From assembly GCF_001905345.1 (NCBI RefSeq), contig NZ_LFBV01000004.1:620001-684000 (forward strand): a stretch of 64,000 bases of DNA. Reading direction: 5' to 3'. The stretch is from Streptomyces uncialis (GTDB lineage: Bacteria; Actinomycetota; Actinomycetes; Streptomycetales; Streptomycetaceae). A program made the translations under genes and the position numbers. The first letter of the stretch is position 1. Each line of letters opens with the position of its first letter. Below are positions 42,676 to 50,900 of this stretch, piece by piece. Under the pieces are notes generated by a model that saw only the letters and a list, made by a program, of their open reading frames with translations, was not told the origin of the DNA and did not search any database.

Positions 42676-44098
42676 CAGCACACGGACCCGCGACGGCCAC
42701 GACCCCCGCCCCCGGTACGACGCCGCACCGGGCGACGACCGCACCGGCACCGGGGACCCGTCCGGCACCGGCGACCGGTCCGGTGTCGACGGTCAGGCCC
42801 TGGACGAGGTGGTGCGGTTCACGTCCGACCTGATCCGTATCGACACCAGCAACAGGGGCGACGGCGAGTGCCGGGAACGGCCCGCCGCCGAGTACGCCGC
42901 CGCGCTCCTCGCCGAAGCCGGACTCGAACCCGCCCTGCTGGAACGCACCCCCGGCCGCACCAACGTCGTCGCCCGCTGCCCCGGCTCCGACCCCGCCGCC
43001 CCCGCCCTGCTGCTCCACGGCCATCTCGACGTCGTCCCCGCGCAGCCCGGCGAATGGAGCGTGCACCCCTTCTCCGGGGAGATCCGCGACGGACTGGTGT
43101 GGGGCCGGGGCGCGGTCGACATGAAGGACATGGACGCGATGATCCTCGCGACCGTGCGGTACTGGGCGCGTACCGGTCTGCGGCCCCGCCGGGACATCGT
43201 CGTCGCGTTCACCGCCGACGAGGAGGCCAGCGCCGCCGACGGTGCCGCGTTCCTCGCCGACCGGCACGCGGCGCTCTTCGAGGGCTGCACCGAGGGCATC
43301 GGCGAATGCGGCGGATACACCTTCCACGACGGACGCGGCACCCGGATCTACCCGATCGCCGCCGGGGAGCGCGGCACCGCCTGGATCAGGCTCACCGCGC
43401 GCGGCCGGGCGGGGCACGGCTCCAAGATCAACCACACCAACGCCGTGACCCGGCTCGCCGCCGCGATTGCCCGGATCGGTGACCACCGCTGGCCGGTCCG
43501 GCTCACCCCCACCGTCCAGGCGTCCCTCGCCGCCCTCGGCCGGCTCTACGGTCTCACCGCCGACCCGTACGCCCCCGGGTTCGACGTGGACGCCTACCTG
43601 GACGGACTGGGACCCGCCGCCGCCCTCGTCGCGCCGACCGTCCGCAACAGCGCCAACCCCACCGTCCTGAAGGCCGGTTACAAGGTCAACGTCATCCCCG
43701 GCGAGGCCACCGCCCTGGTCGACGGGCGCTGTCTGCCCGGCGGCGAGGACGAGTTCCGCGAAACCCTCGACCGGCTCACCGGCCCCGATGTCGACTGGGA
43801 GTTCGAGCACCGGGAGATCCCGCTGGAGTCCCCGCTCGCCACCCCGACCTGGGACCGGATGTGCGCGTCCCTCGCGGAGTTCGCCCCCGAGGGCCGGATC
43901 GTGCCGTTCTCCATGTCCGGCGGCACCGACGCGAAGCACTTCTCCCGGCTCGGCGTCACCGGCTACGGCTTCACCCCGCTGCGGCTGCCCGAGGGCATCG
44001 ACTACGGGGAGATGTTCCACGGAGTGGACGAACGGGTCCCCGTGGACGCCCTCCACTTCGGGGTGCGCGTCCTCGACCGCTTCCTGCGTACGGTCTGA
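42668..44098 (+). CDS. M20-family metallopeptidase
   Basis: A 476-residue di-zinc peptidase/deacylase. Metal and catalytic motifs are LLHGHLDVVP (HxD), GAVDMKD, the catalytic DEEAS and FHGVDERVP near the C-terminus. The first ~40 residues are a Gly/Asp/Thr-rich extension not expected in the family. It is translationally coupled to the D-aminopeptidase and followed 5 bp later by an S66 carboxypeptidase. The trio probably degrades cell-wall-derived or D-amino-acid peptides. Confidence 0.9.
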   Translation: MGDSTRTRDGHDPRPRYDAAPGDDRTGTGDPSGTGDRSGVDGQALDEVVRFTSDLIRIDTSNRGDGECRERPAAEYAAALLAEAGLEPALLERTPGRTNVVARCPGSDPAAPALLLHGHLDVVPAQPGEWSVHPFSGEIRDGLVWGRGAVDMKDMDAMILATVRYWARTGLRPRRDIVVAFTADEEASAADGAAFLADRHAALFEGCTEGIGECGGYTFHDGRGTRIYPIAAGERGTAWIRLTARGRAGHGSKINHTNAVTRLAAAIARIGDHRWPVRLTPTVQASLAALGRLYGLTADPYAPGFDVDAYLDGLGPAAALVAPTVRNSANPTVLKAGYKVNVIPGEATALVDGRCLPGGEDEFRETLDRLTGPDVDWEFEHREIPLESPLATPTWDRMCASLAEFAPEGRIVPFSMSGGTDAKHFSRLGVTGYGFTPLRLPEGIDYGEMFHGVDERVPVDALHFGVRVLDRFLRTV

Positions 44099-44102
44099 TC
44101 CC

Positions 44103-45257
44103 GTGCCCGACGCCGCATCCCCACCTGCCCGGGACCGCGCCCTGGTGCCACTGGCCCGGCCGCCCCGGCTGCGGCCCGGGGTCCGCGTCGCGGTCGTCGC
44201 GCCCAGCGGGCCGGTACCCGCCGACCGGCTCCGGGCGGGGCTCGGGATCCTGCGCGGCTGGGGACTCGAACCCGTCGTCGCGGACCATGTCCTCGCCGGG
44301 CACCCCCGGTTCGGCCATCTCGCGGCCACCGACGCCCAGCGGGCCGCCGACCTCCAGGACGCGTGGTGCGACCCGTCCGTCGCCGCGGTGTTCTGCGCCC
44401 GGGGCGGATACGGCGCCCAGCGGATGGCCGACCTCGTGGACTGGGACGCGGTACGGGCCGCCGGGCCCAAGGTGTTCGTCGGGTTCAGCGACATCACCGC
44501 TCTGCACGAGGCGTTCGCCGTCCGCGCGGGGTTCGCCACCCTGCACGGCCCGATGATCGCGACCGCCGACTTCCTCGGCCCGGACACCCCCGACGGCCCG
44601 GAATCCCCCGACGGCCCGGATGCCCCCACCGGTACGGATTCCCCCGACGGCGCGTACGGCCCCGGCCGGGTGGTCCCGGGCGCCGCGACCGACTCCGCCC
44701 CCGCCCCCGCCGCCTCCGCGTCCACCGCCGCCGCCTCGGCCGTGGGCGCCGCCGCCGGGCAGCGCACCCGCACCCGCACCCGCGCCCGGGACCATCTGCG
44801 TGCCACGCTCTTCGACCCCGGCAGCGTCCGCACGCTCACCGTCGGACGTCCCCTCTTCCCCGGCCGGGCCGAGGGAATCACCTTCGGCGGCTGTCTCTCC
44901 GTCCTCGCCGCCGAGGTCGGCACCCCCGGCGCCCGCCCCGCCGCGCGGGGCGCGCTGCTGTGCCTGGAGGACGTGGGGGAGGAGCCGTACCGGCTCGACC
45001 GGTATCTCACCCAGCTGCTGCGCTCCGGCCGGTTCGACGGGGTCACGGGCGTCCTTCTCGGCTCCTGGCGGGACTGCGGGCCCTATCCGCAGGTCCGCGA
45101 GGTACTGGCCGAGCGGCTGGCCGGACTGCGGGTCCCGGTCCTCGAAGAGGCGGGCTTCGGGCACAACACCGGGGCGCTCACCGTGCCGCTGGGCGCCCAC
45201 GCCGTACTGGACGCCGACGCGGGGACCCTGACCCTCACCCGTCCCGCCCTGTCCTGA
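44103..45257 (+). CDS. S66-family LD-carboxypeptidase-like protein with disordered insert
   Basis: 384 residues. The nucleophile Ser129 lies in VGFSDITALH, with CARGGYG before it and the Glu (CLEDVGEEPY) and His (EAGFGHNTGA) of the Ser-Glu-His triad in the second domain. Between the domains, residues ~158-230 are a low-complexity insert (repeated SPDGPD, then Ala-rich, then RTRTRTRAR) that family members normally lack. LD-carboxypeptidases trim the terminal D-Ala of muropeptide tetrapeptides. GTG start; operon with M55 and M20 peptidases. Confidence 0.88.
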   Translation: MPDAASPPARDRALVPLARPPRLRPGVRVAVVAPSGPVPADRLRAGLGILRGWGLEPVVADHVLAGHPRFGHLAATDAQRAADLQDAWCDPSVAAVFCARGGYGAQRMADLVDWDAVRAAGPKVFVGFSDITALHEAFAVRAGFATLHGPMIATADFLGPDTPDGPESPDGPDAPTGTDSPDGAYGPGRVVPGAATDSAPAPAASASTAAASAVGAAAGQRTRTRTRARDHLRATLFDPGSVRTLTVGRPLFPGRAEGITFGGCLSVLAAEVGTPGARPAARGALLCLEDVGEEPYRLDRYLTQLLRSGRFDGVTGVLLGSWRDCGPYPQVREVLAERLAGLRVPVLEEAGFGHNTGALTVPLGAHAVLDADAGTLTLTRPALS

Positions 45258-45403
45258 CACCCTCGCCCTTCGCGCGCCCGTGACCCAGGGTGCACCCGCC
45301 GGGGCCATGGGTGAGCGGGGCCGGGCTCGCCGTGCGATCGGCCGGGACGGTGCCCATGCTGGTGGGGGGAGGACCGGACCTACCGCGCGGGAAGGGTGAC
45401 GGC

Positions 45404-45652
45404 ATGAGCCCGAGGACCACCACGAGCAGCAGCGGGAAACGCTCCGTCAGCGACTACACGACCCCCGGCCGGATCGTCGTCATCGTCCTGGCCGTCCTCA
45501 CCCTGATCTTCATCGTCGAGAACACCCACGACACCAAGATCCGGCTGATCATCCCCGAGGTCGTCATGCCGCTGTGGCTGGCGCTGCTCGCGATGTGGGT
45601 GATCGGCGCGGTGTGCGGGGCGTACGTGATGCGCCGCCGCGCCCGCCGCTGA
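45404..45652 (+). CDS. LapA-domain small membrane protein
   Basis: An 82-residue protein with a hydrophilic Ser/Thr-rich N-terminus and two hydrophobic helices (PGRIVVIVLAVLTLIFIVENT and VMPLWLALLAMWVIGAVCGA) ending in MRRRARR. It matches the lipopolysaccharide-assembly LapA/DUF1049 family, whose role in Gram-positives is unclear. GGAAGGG lies before the ATG. Confidence 0.82.
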   Translation: MSPRTTTSSSGKRSVSDYTTPGRIVVIVLAVLTLIFIVENTHDTKIRLIIPEVVMPLWLALLAMWVIGAVCGAYVMRRRARR

Positions 45653-46050
45653 CCCCGGCAGCCGCACACCCGCAGCCGACCCCTGGCTCCGGGCCCCTGC
45701 CGCGCTCGCCGCTGACCCCGGCCCCCGTGCCTACGGCCCGCCCCCGCAACGCCGTTGGAGCCGGTCCGGCACCGGCGAGGACGATGTGATGCGACGGATC
45801 GCGGTCGTGCGTGCCTTCACCCCGGGCCCGCGCCCGCCCGCCCCCGTTACCGCCCCCACCGTCCCGGTCGCCGACGCCTTCCCGTCCCGCGGCCGACCGT
45901 ACCCCCGGCGGTATGAGGCGAAAGTGACACCGGGAACCCCTGGTCAGCGGGGCCGTCACACGGTTCCATGGTCATCGTGACGAAGGGCAAGCGAACGGCG
46001 ACACCAGGGGCCCGCACGGCCCCGGGCGCCACAGGGATGGGGAGGCTGCC
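45653..46050. other. Intergenic region without a credible gene
   Basis: 398 bp of mostly C-rich sequence. A 64-codon frame at 45786-45980 lacks family resemblance and is not called. GGGGAGG at 46039-46045 is the ribosome-binding site of the next gene. Confidence 0.5.
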
Positions 46051-48027
46051 TTGACGCCGACGGCCACGACGATCCGCCGGGACACCTTGACACTGCCGGC
46101 CGCGGCACCGGGCCCGTACAACCCGCTGCCGCCGCTACGGCCGCGCGACGAGCTCCATGAACTGGACGAACGGTCCCGCGAGGGCCTGCCGCGGGACATG
46201 GCCCGCCAGCTCGGCTACGGGCGGCTGCGCGGCATCCTGCCCGCCCGGGTCCGCGACGACTACGGCCGCGACCGCACCGACACCACCGTCGACACCCTCG
46301 TCATCGAGAACGCGTCGCTGCGGGTCACCGTGCTGCCCGGCCTCGGGGGCCGGGTCCACTCCCTGCAGCACAAGCCCACCGGCCGTGAACTGCTGTACAC
46401 CAACCCGGTGCTCCAGCCCGCCGACTTCGCCCTCAACGGCGCCTGGTTCTCCGGCGGCATCGAGTGGAACACCGGCGCGACCGGCCACGGTGTGCTGTCC
46501 TGCGCGCCCGTCCACGCCGCCGTCGTCCCCGCCCCCGACGGCGGGTCGATGCTGCGGCTGTGGGAATGGGAGCCGCTGCGCGACATCCCGTTCCAGGTCG
46601 ACCTGTGGCTCCCCGCCGACTCCGAGTTCCTGTACGTGGGCGTGCGGGTACGCAACCCCCATGAGACGGCGGTCCCCGTCTACTGGTGGTCCAACATCGC
46701 CGTCCCCGAGGAACGCCGGGTCCTCGCACCCGCCGACGAGGCCTGGCACTTCGGGTACACCAGCGCCCTGCGCAGGGTTTCCGTCCCCGGCGCCGACGGC
46801 ACCGACCGGACCTACCCGCTGCGCGGCGAGTACCCCGCCGACTACTTCTACGAGGTCCCCGACGGACAGCGCCGCTGGATAGCCGCGCTCGACGAACAGG
46901 GCCACGGCCTCGTCCAGACCTCCACCGACACCCTGCGCGGCCGCAAGCTCTTCCGGTGGGGCTCCGGCACCGGCGGGCGCCGCTGGCAGGAGTGGCTGAC
47001 CGAACCGGGCACCGGCGGCTACGCCGAGATCCAGGCCGGACTCGCCCGCACTCAGCTCGAACACGTCCGCCTCGACGCCGAGTCGGAGTTCAGCTGGCTG
47101 GAGGCGTACGGTCCGCTGCACGCCGACCCCGCCGCCGTGCACGGCGGCGACTGGGCCGCCGCCCGCGCCGCCACCGAGGAACGGCTGGCCGCCGCGCTGC
47201 CCCGCGCCGACGTGGACGCCGCGTACGACGCCTGGCTGCCCTACGCCGACGCCGAACCCGGTACGGTCCTCGCCACCGGTTCCGGCTGGGGCGCCCTCGA
47301 AGTGCTGCGTGCCCGGTACAAGCTGCCCGGCACCCCCTTCGACGAGTCGCTCATCGGCCCCGAACAGCGGCCCTGGGCCGAACTCCTGCACACCGGGGTG
47401 TTCCCGGAGACCGGCGGACCCGGCGCGCCCGGCCCGACCCTCGTCGCACGGCACTGGCGCGACATGCTGGAGACCGCACCCGCCGAACCCCTCACCGAGT
47501 ACCACCTCGGCATCGCCCAATGGCACGCCGACGACCGTGCCCAGGCGGTACGGAGCTGGGAGCGCGCCCTTCCGCACGCCCCGTCCCGCTGGGCGCTGCT
47601 GCGGGCCCTCGCGGTCGCGGACCAGGTGGACGGCTTCCGGGAACGGGCCGCCGACGGATACGCCAAGGCGTTCGACGAACTCTGCGCGGAACCCTGGGAC
47701 GACGGCCCCGACCGGACGGCGGCGATCGCCGCGCTCGGCCGGGAGGCCATCGCCGCGCTGCTCGCCGTGGACCGCACAGCGCCCGCACGCGCGGTCTGGG
47801 ACCGGCTCGACCCCGGCACCCGCGCGCGGGGCCGCTTCCGGCTGGTGGAGGCGGGGCTGCTGCTCGCCGAGGGCGACCGCGACGCCGTCCGGGCACTGTT
47901 CGCGGACGGGTTCGAGGTGGCCGATCTGCGGGAGGGCGCCGAGACCATCGGGGAGCTGTGGGCCGAGGTCAGCGACGAACCGCTGCCCGCCGCGTACGAC
48001 TTCCGGATGCGCCCGCCGACTCCGTAG
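46051..48027 (+). CDS. DUF5107 protein with mutarotase-like and helical-repeat parts
   Basis: 658 residues. The N-terminal ~370 resemble an aldose-1-epimerase/galactose-mutarotase-like beta-sandwich (VTVLPGLGGRVHSLQHKPTG, NGAWFSGGIEWNTGATGHG). The C-terminal ~280 are TPR-like helices (EYHLGIAQWHADDRAQAVRSW). This matches the DUF5107 carbohydrate-active-like family; activity unknown, probably on an oligosaccharide. The start is TTG with GGGGAGG 6 bp upstream. A terminator follows. Confidence 0.85.
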   Translation: MTPTATTIRRDTLTLPAAAPGPYNPLPPLRPRDELHELDERSREGLPRDMARQLGYGRLRGILPARVRDDYGRDRTDTTVDTLVIENASLRVTVLPGLGGRVHSLQHKPTGRELLYTNPVLQPADFALNGAWFSGGIEWNTGATGHGVLSCAPVHAAVVPAPDGGSMLRLWEWEPLRDIPFQVDLWLPADSEFLYVGVRVRNPHETAVPVYWWSNIAVPEERRVLAPADEAWHFGYTSALRRVSVPGADGTDRTYPLRGEYPADYFYEVPDGQRRWIAALDEQGHGLVQTSTDTLRGRKLFRWGSGTGGRRWQEWLTEPGTGGYAEIQAGLARTQLEHVRLDAESEFSWLEAYGPLHADPAAVHGGDWAAARAATEERLAAALPRADVDAAYDAWLPYADAEPGTVLATGSGWGALEVLRARYKLPGTPFDESLIGPEQRPWAELLHTGVFPETGGPGAPGPTLVARHWRDMLETAPAEPLTEYHLGIAQWHADDRAQAVRSWERALPHAPSRWALLRALAVADQVDGFRERAADGYAKAFDELCAEPWDDGPDRTAAIAALGREAIAALLAVDRTAPARAVWDRLDPGTRARGRFRLVEAGLLLAEGDRDAVRALFADGFEVADLREGAETIGELWAEVSDEPLPAAYDFRMRPPTP

Positions 48028-48064
48028 CGACCACCGACCACCGACCCCCGACCTTCGACCACCG

Positions 48065-48090
48065 ACCGGCGCGCGGCCCCGCGCGCCGGT
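48065..48090. terminator. Bidirectional terminator after the DUF5107 gene
   Basis: A perfect 12-bp stem ACCGGCGCGCGG/CCGCGCGCCGGT with a 2-nt loop overlaps the VOC stop codon. A short CGACCACC-type tandem repeat (48027-48067) precedes it. Confidence 0.7.
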
Positions 48091-48443
48091 CAGGCCGGGG
48101 CGCCCTGGTCCACGTACTCGAACACGGCCCCGTCCGGGTGCATCGCGATGAGGTTGCGTCCGGCCGGGGTCCCCACCGGACCGACGAGGATCTTCGCGCC
48201 GGACGCGTCCAGCACCCCGGCCGTCGCGCCGACGTCCTTGACGGCGATGGTCGCCGCGATCCGCCGCAGCACCTCCAGTTCCTCCTCCGGCCCGCTCATC
48301 AGCAGGAAACAGCCGACGGCGGCGACGGACACCCCACCCCGTTCGAAACGGAGGGCCTGACTTCCCGTCAGCCGCTCGTAGAACGGCACGGAGGACTCCA
48401 GGTCGGTGACACAGACGCGAAGAGTGGTTCCGAGGATCTCCAT
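48090..48443 (-). CDS. VOC/glyoxalase-fold protein
   Basis: A 117-residue single-domain vicinal-oxygen-chelate protein (TTLRVCVTDLESSVPFYERLTG, ARGxxxAMHPDGAVFEYVDQ-like end). VOC members bind metal and act as glyoxalases, dioxygenases or antibiotic-binding proteins; the usual metal His/Glu are only partly present (Glu in VFEYV). Function undetermined. Confidence 0.85.
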   Translation of the reverse strand: MEILGTTLRVCVTDLESSVPFYERLTGSQALRFERGGVSVAAVGCFLLMSGPEEELEVLRRIAATIAVKDVGATAGVLDASGAKILVGPVGTPAGRNLIAMHPDGAVFEYVDQGAPA

Positions 48444-48793
48444 ACCGACGAGCGTAGTCGGGCCGTTCCCCGCAGGTGATCGTTTCACCACGAAGCCCCC
48501 GCCGCCTACGACGGGCCGCCGAGGGACGTCGGGAGGCGATTCCCCCGGGCACGCGGAACCCGCCTCCCGGAGCACCCCCGTCCCGGCCCCGCACCGACCT
48601 GGCGGGCTTTCGCAGCGACCCGGCCGGCACCCGCAGGTAGAGCCGCCGCCGACGGGGTAGCCGGGGGAGGCGGCGCCCGGCGGGACCGGTCGGCGGGGCG
48701 GAGTAACCCGATCGGCTGGTCCTCGGACCGGGGAACGCGCCGCCGGGCCGGGAAGCACCGGCCCGCACCGAAGTCCGGGGAAGGCTGGGAACC
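48444..48793. other. Intergenic region between VOC and GvpL/F genes
   Basis: 350 bp separating divergent genes. It must contain both promoters. I see no repeats, hairpins or credible open frames. Confidence 0.5.
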
Positions 48794-49549
48794 ATGACCG
48801 ATCCGCGCTACGTGTACGCCGTGTGCCGTCCCTGGGACACCCCGCTCCAGGCCGAACTGGGGGGTGTCGCGGGCGCCCCGCCCAAGCGGCTGCGGCACGG
48901 CCCCCTCGTCGCGGTCGTCAGCGTCGTCCCCGCCCGGGACTTCGCCCCGGGGCCGCTGCGCGACCGGCTCGCCGACCCGGCGTGGCGGGACGCCCTGACC
49001 CGGGCCCATGAGGCGGTGGTGGCCGCCCTCACCACGGTCACCACCCCGCTCCCGCTGCGCCCGGCGACGGTGTTCCCGGACGACAGCGCGGTCCGCGTGA
49101 TGCTGGAGGAGGGGGGCGAACGGCTCCAGGAGGCGCTCACCGCCCTTGACGGGCATGTGGAATGGGGGGTCACGGTCACCGGCGCGACGCCTTCCGGGAG
49201 CGCGGGGGACAGCGGGGAGGGCCTCGGGCGGCGGCTGCACACGGATCTCTCGGCCATGGCCGCCCGGTCCCGGTCGCTCGCGCCCGGTGACAGCGAGGTG
49301 CCGCGCGCCGCCCCGGCCACTCGCGGCGGGGAACCCTCCGGAACCGGGCTGCCTTCCGGTGGCGGGGAACCGTTCGGCGGTGGGGAACCGGTGCTGCTGA
49401 ACGCGGCGTATCTGGTGCACCGTTCGCTGTCCGAGGAGTTCGTGGAGCACGTGGAGCGGTTCAGGGAGCGGTGTCCGGGGGCGGTGGTGTCGCTGAGCGG
49501 ACCCTGGGCGCCGTACTCGTTCACCCCCGCCCCCTACGGTTCCGGCTGA
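48794..49549 (+). CDS. GvpL/GvpF-family protein, orphan
   Basis: 251 residues. The N-terminus PRYVYAVCRPWDTPLQAELGGVAG and C-terminal LLNAAYLVHRSLSEEFVEHVERFRE match gas-vesicle accessory GvpL/GvpF. A Gly/Glu/Pro-rich insert (~170-200) interrupts it. No GvpA shell or other gvp gene lies in the window, so this copy may have another role. It ends at a strong terminator. Confidence 0.85.
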   Translation: MTDPRYVYAVCRPWDTPLQAELGGVAGAPPKRLRHGPLVAVVSVVPARDFAPGPLRDRLADPAWRDALTRAHEAVVAALTTVTTPLPLRPATVFPDDSAVRVMLEEGGERLQEALTALDGHVEWGVTVTGATPSGSAGDSGEGLGRRLHTDLSAMAARSRSLAPGDSEVPRAAPATRGGEPSGTGLPSGGGEPFGGGEPVLLNAAYLVHRSLSEEFVEHVERFRERCPGAVVSLSGPWAPYSFTPAPYGSG

Positions 49550-49582
49550 CCGGGCCCCGCGCGTCGCGGGGCGCGCACGGCA

Positions 49583-49614
49583 CGGCCCGGGGACCGTGTA
49601 CGGTCCCCGGGCCG
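49583..49614. terminator. Strong bidirectional terminator
   Basis: Perfect 15-bp arms CGGCCCGGGGACCGT/ACGGTCCCCGGGCCG with a 2-nt centre lie between the convergent GvpL/F and hydrophobic-protein genes. Confidence 0.82.
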
Positions 49615-49643
49615 GGGTGCTGCCTTGAATCTTGCCGGGGGCG

Positions 49644-49814
49644 CTACCAGCGGTACCAGCGCGAACGGGCGCCGCCCGCGCCCGTGCTGCGGAGCAGGAA
49701 GCCGAGCAGCCAGATCACCAGGACCGCCACGGCGATGTACCAGAGCACCTTCACCGCGAAGCCGAGTCCGAAGAGCAACAGGGCCAGCAGCAGAACCACC
49801 AGGATGGGAACCAT
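49644..49814 (-). CDS. 56-residue hydrophobic membrane protein
   Basis: The minus strand encodes a 56-residue peptide starting MVPILVVLLLALLLFGLGFA, then VKVLWYIAVAVLVIWLLGFL, ending in a basic tail RSRWYRW. AGGAGG lies 9 bp before the ATG and a strong terminator follows the stop. It resembles the short hydrophobic proteins common in Streptomyces. It is probably a small membrane protein of unknown function. Confidence 0.8.
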   Translation of the reverse strand: MVPILVVLLLALLLFGLGFAVKVLWYIAVAVLVIWLLGFLLRSTGAGGARSRWYRW

Positions 49815-49890
49815 CAGTGTGTACCTCCTGAGCTCCGTTTGTCCCCGAACCCCGGACCTACACCCCTTCGGTGCGCGAAGGTGCCGCCCC

Positions 49891-50700
49891 TCACACCCGG
49901 CACAGGATCTCGCCGTGCAGTACGGAGAACCAGCCGTCGGGCGCGGCCGTCCACTCCCGCCACGCCCCGGCCGCCGCGTCCAGGCCCGCGCGGTCGGTGT
50001 GGCCGCCCTCGACGGCCAGTGCCGCGTACCCCGAGGCGACCGTGCGGTCCGCCCACAGCCCGCCCCACCAGGCGCGTTCCTCGTCGGTGGCGAAGCACCA
50101 GGTGCTGGTCGTCGCGGTGATCCGGGTGAATCCGGCGGCCAGCGCCCAGGACTTGAGCCGCCGTCCCGCGTCCGGTTCGCCGCCGCCCGCGCGCGCCACC
50201 CTCTCGTACAGGTCCAGCCAGATGTCCAGCCCCGGGGACGCCGGGTACCAGGTCATGGCCGCGTAGTCGGCGTCCCGGACCGCCACCAGCCCGCCGGGCC
50301 GGGTGACGCGCCGCATCTCGCGCAGCGCGCGCACCGGGTCGCCCACATGCTGGAGCACCTGGTGGGCGTGCACGACGTCGAACGAGCCGTCCGGGTAGGC
50401 GAGCTCCTGGACGTCACCGACGGCGAAGTCCGTGTTGTCCAGGCCGCGCCCGGCGGCGGTGGCGCGGGCCTGGTCCAGGATCTCCGGGGCCCGGTCGATC
50501 CCGGTGACCCGGCCCCCGGGCACCAGGGCGGCCAGATCGGCGGTGATGGTGCCGGGGCCGCAGCCGATGTCCAGGACGGCCGCCCCGGGGGTGAGCGACC
50601 CGATCAGATAGGCCGCCGAGTTCGCCGCGGTCCGCCAGGTGTGCGAGCGGAGCACGGACTCGTGATGGCCGTGCGTGTAGACGGCGGTGTCCTTCGGCAT
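49891..50700 (-). CDS. Class I SAM-dependent methyltransferase
   Basis: 269 residues. Motif I is VLDIGCGPGTITADLA, then GIDRAPEIL (motif II) and VVHAHQVLQHVGDPVRALREMRRVTRPGG, as in UbiE/menaquinone-type and small-molecule methyltransferases. The N-terminus PKDTAVYTHGHHESVLRSH is typical of the Methyltransf_11/25 group. AGGGGA precedes the ATG. Substrate unknown. Confidence 0.9.
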   Translation of the reverse strand: MPKDTAVYTHGHHESVLRSHTWRTAANSAAYLIGSLTPGAAVLDIGCGPGTITADLAALVPGGRVTGIDRAPEILDQARATAAGRGLDNTDFAVGDVQELAYPDGSFDVVHAHQVLQHVGDPVRALREMRRVTRPGGLVAVRDADYAAMTWYPASPGLDIWLDLYERVARAGGGEPDAGRRLKSWALAAGFTRITATTSTWCFATDEERAWWGGLWADRTVASGYAALAVEGGHTDRAGLDAAAGAWREWTAAPDGWFSVLHGEILCRV

Positions 50701-50900
50701 GGTGGATCCCCTGTCCCTCGGCTGTCCCACGGCCGCGGCCGGCCGGTACGCGGACCGCTCCGCCCACCCGCGCCGGTGATCCGCGCACCACACGGAAAAG
50801 GCCCGCGGCGCGACACCGCGGACCGTTCCGTCACCGTACGCCTCAGGTCAGATGCTGAGACGAACCGTCTTGATATTCGGGACGAGGGGAAGGGGTCGTC

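Noticed and set aside
45786..45980. 64-codon frame beginning MMRRIAVVRAF
   Set aside because: No family resemblance, Pro-rich antisense-like composition, and no convincing ribosome-binding site.
45954..45982. CGTCAC...GTGACG inverted half-sites before the DUF5107 gene
   Set aside because: Six-bp arms 17 bp apart are expected by chance in sequence of this composition and nothing else supports an operator.
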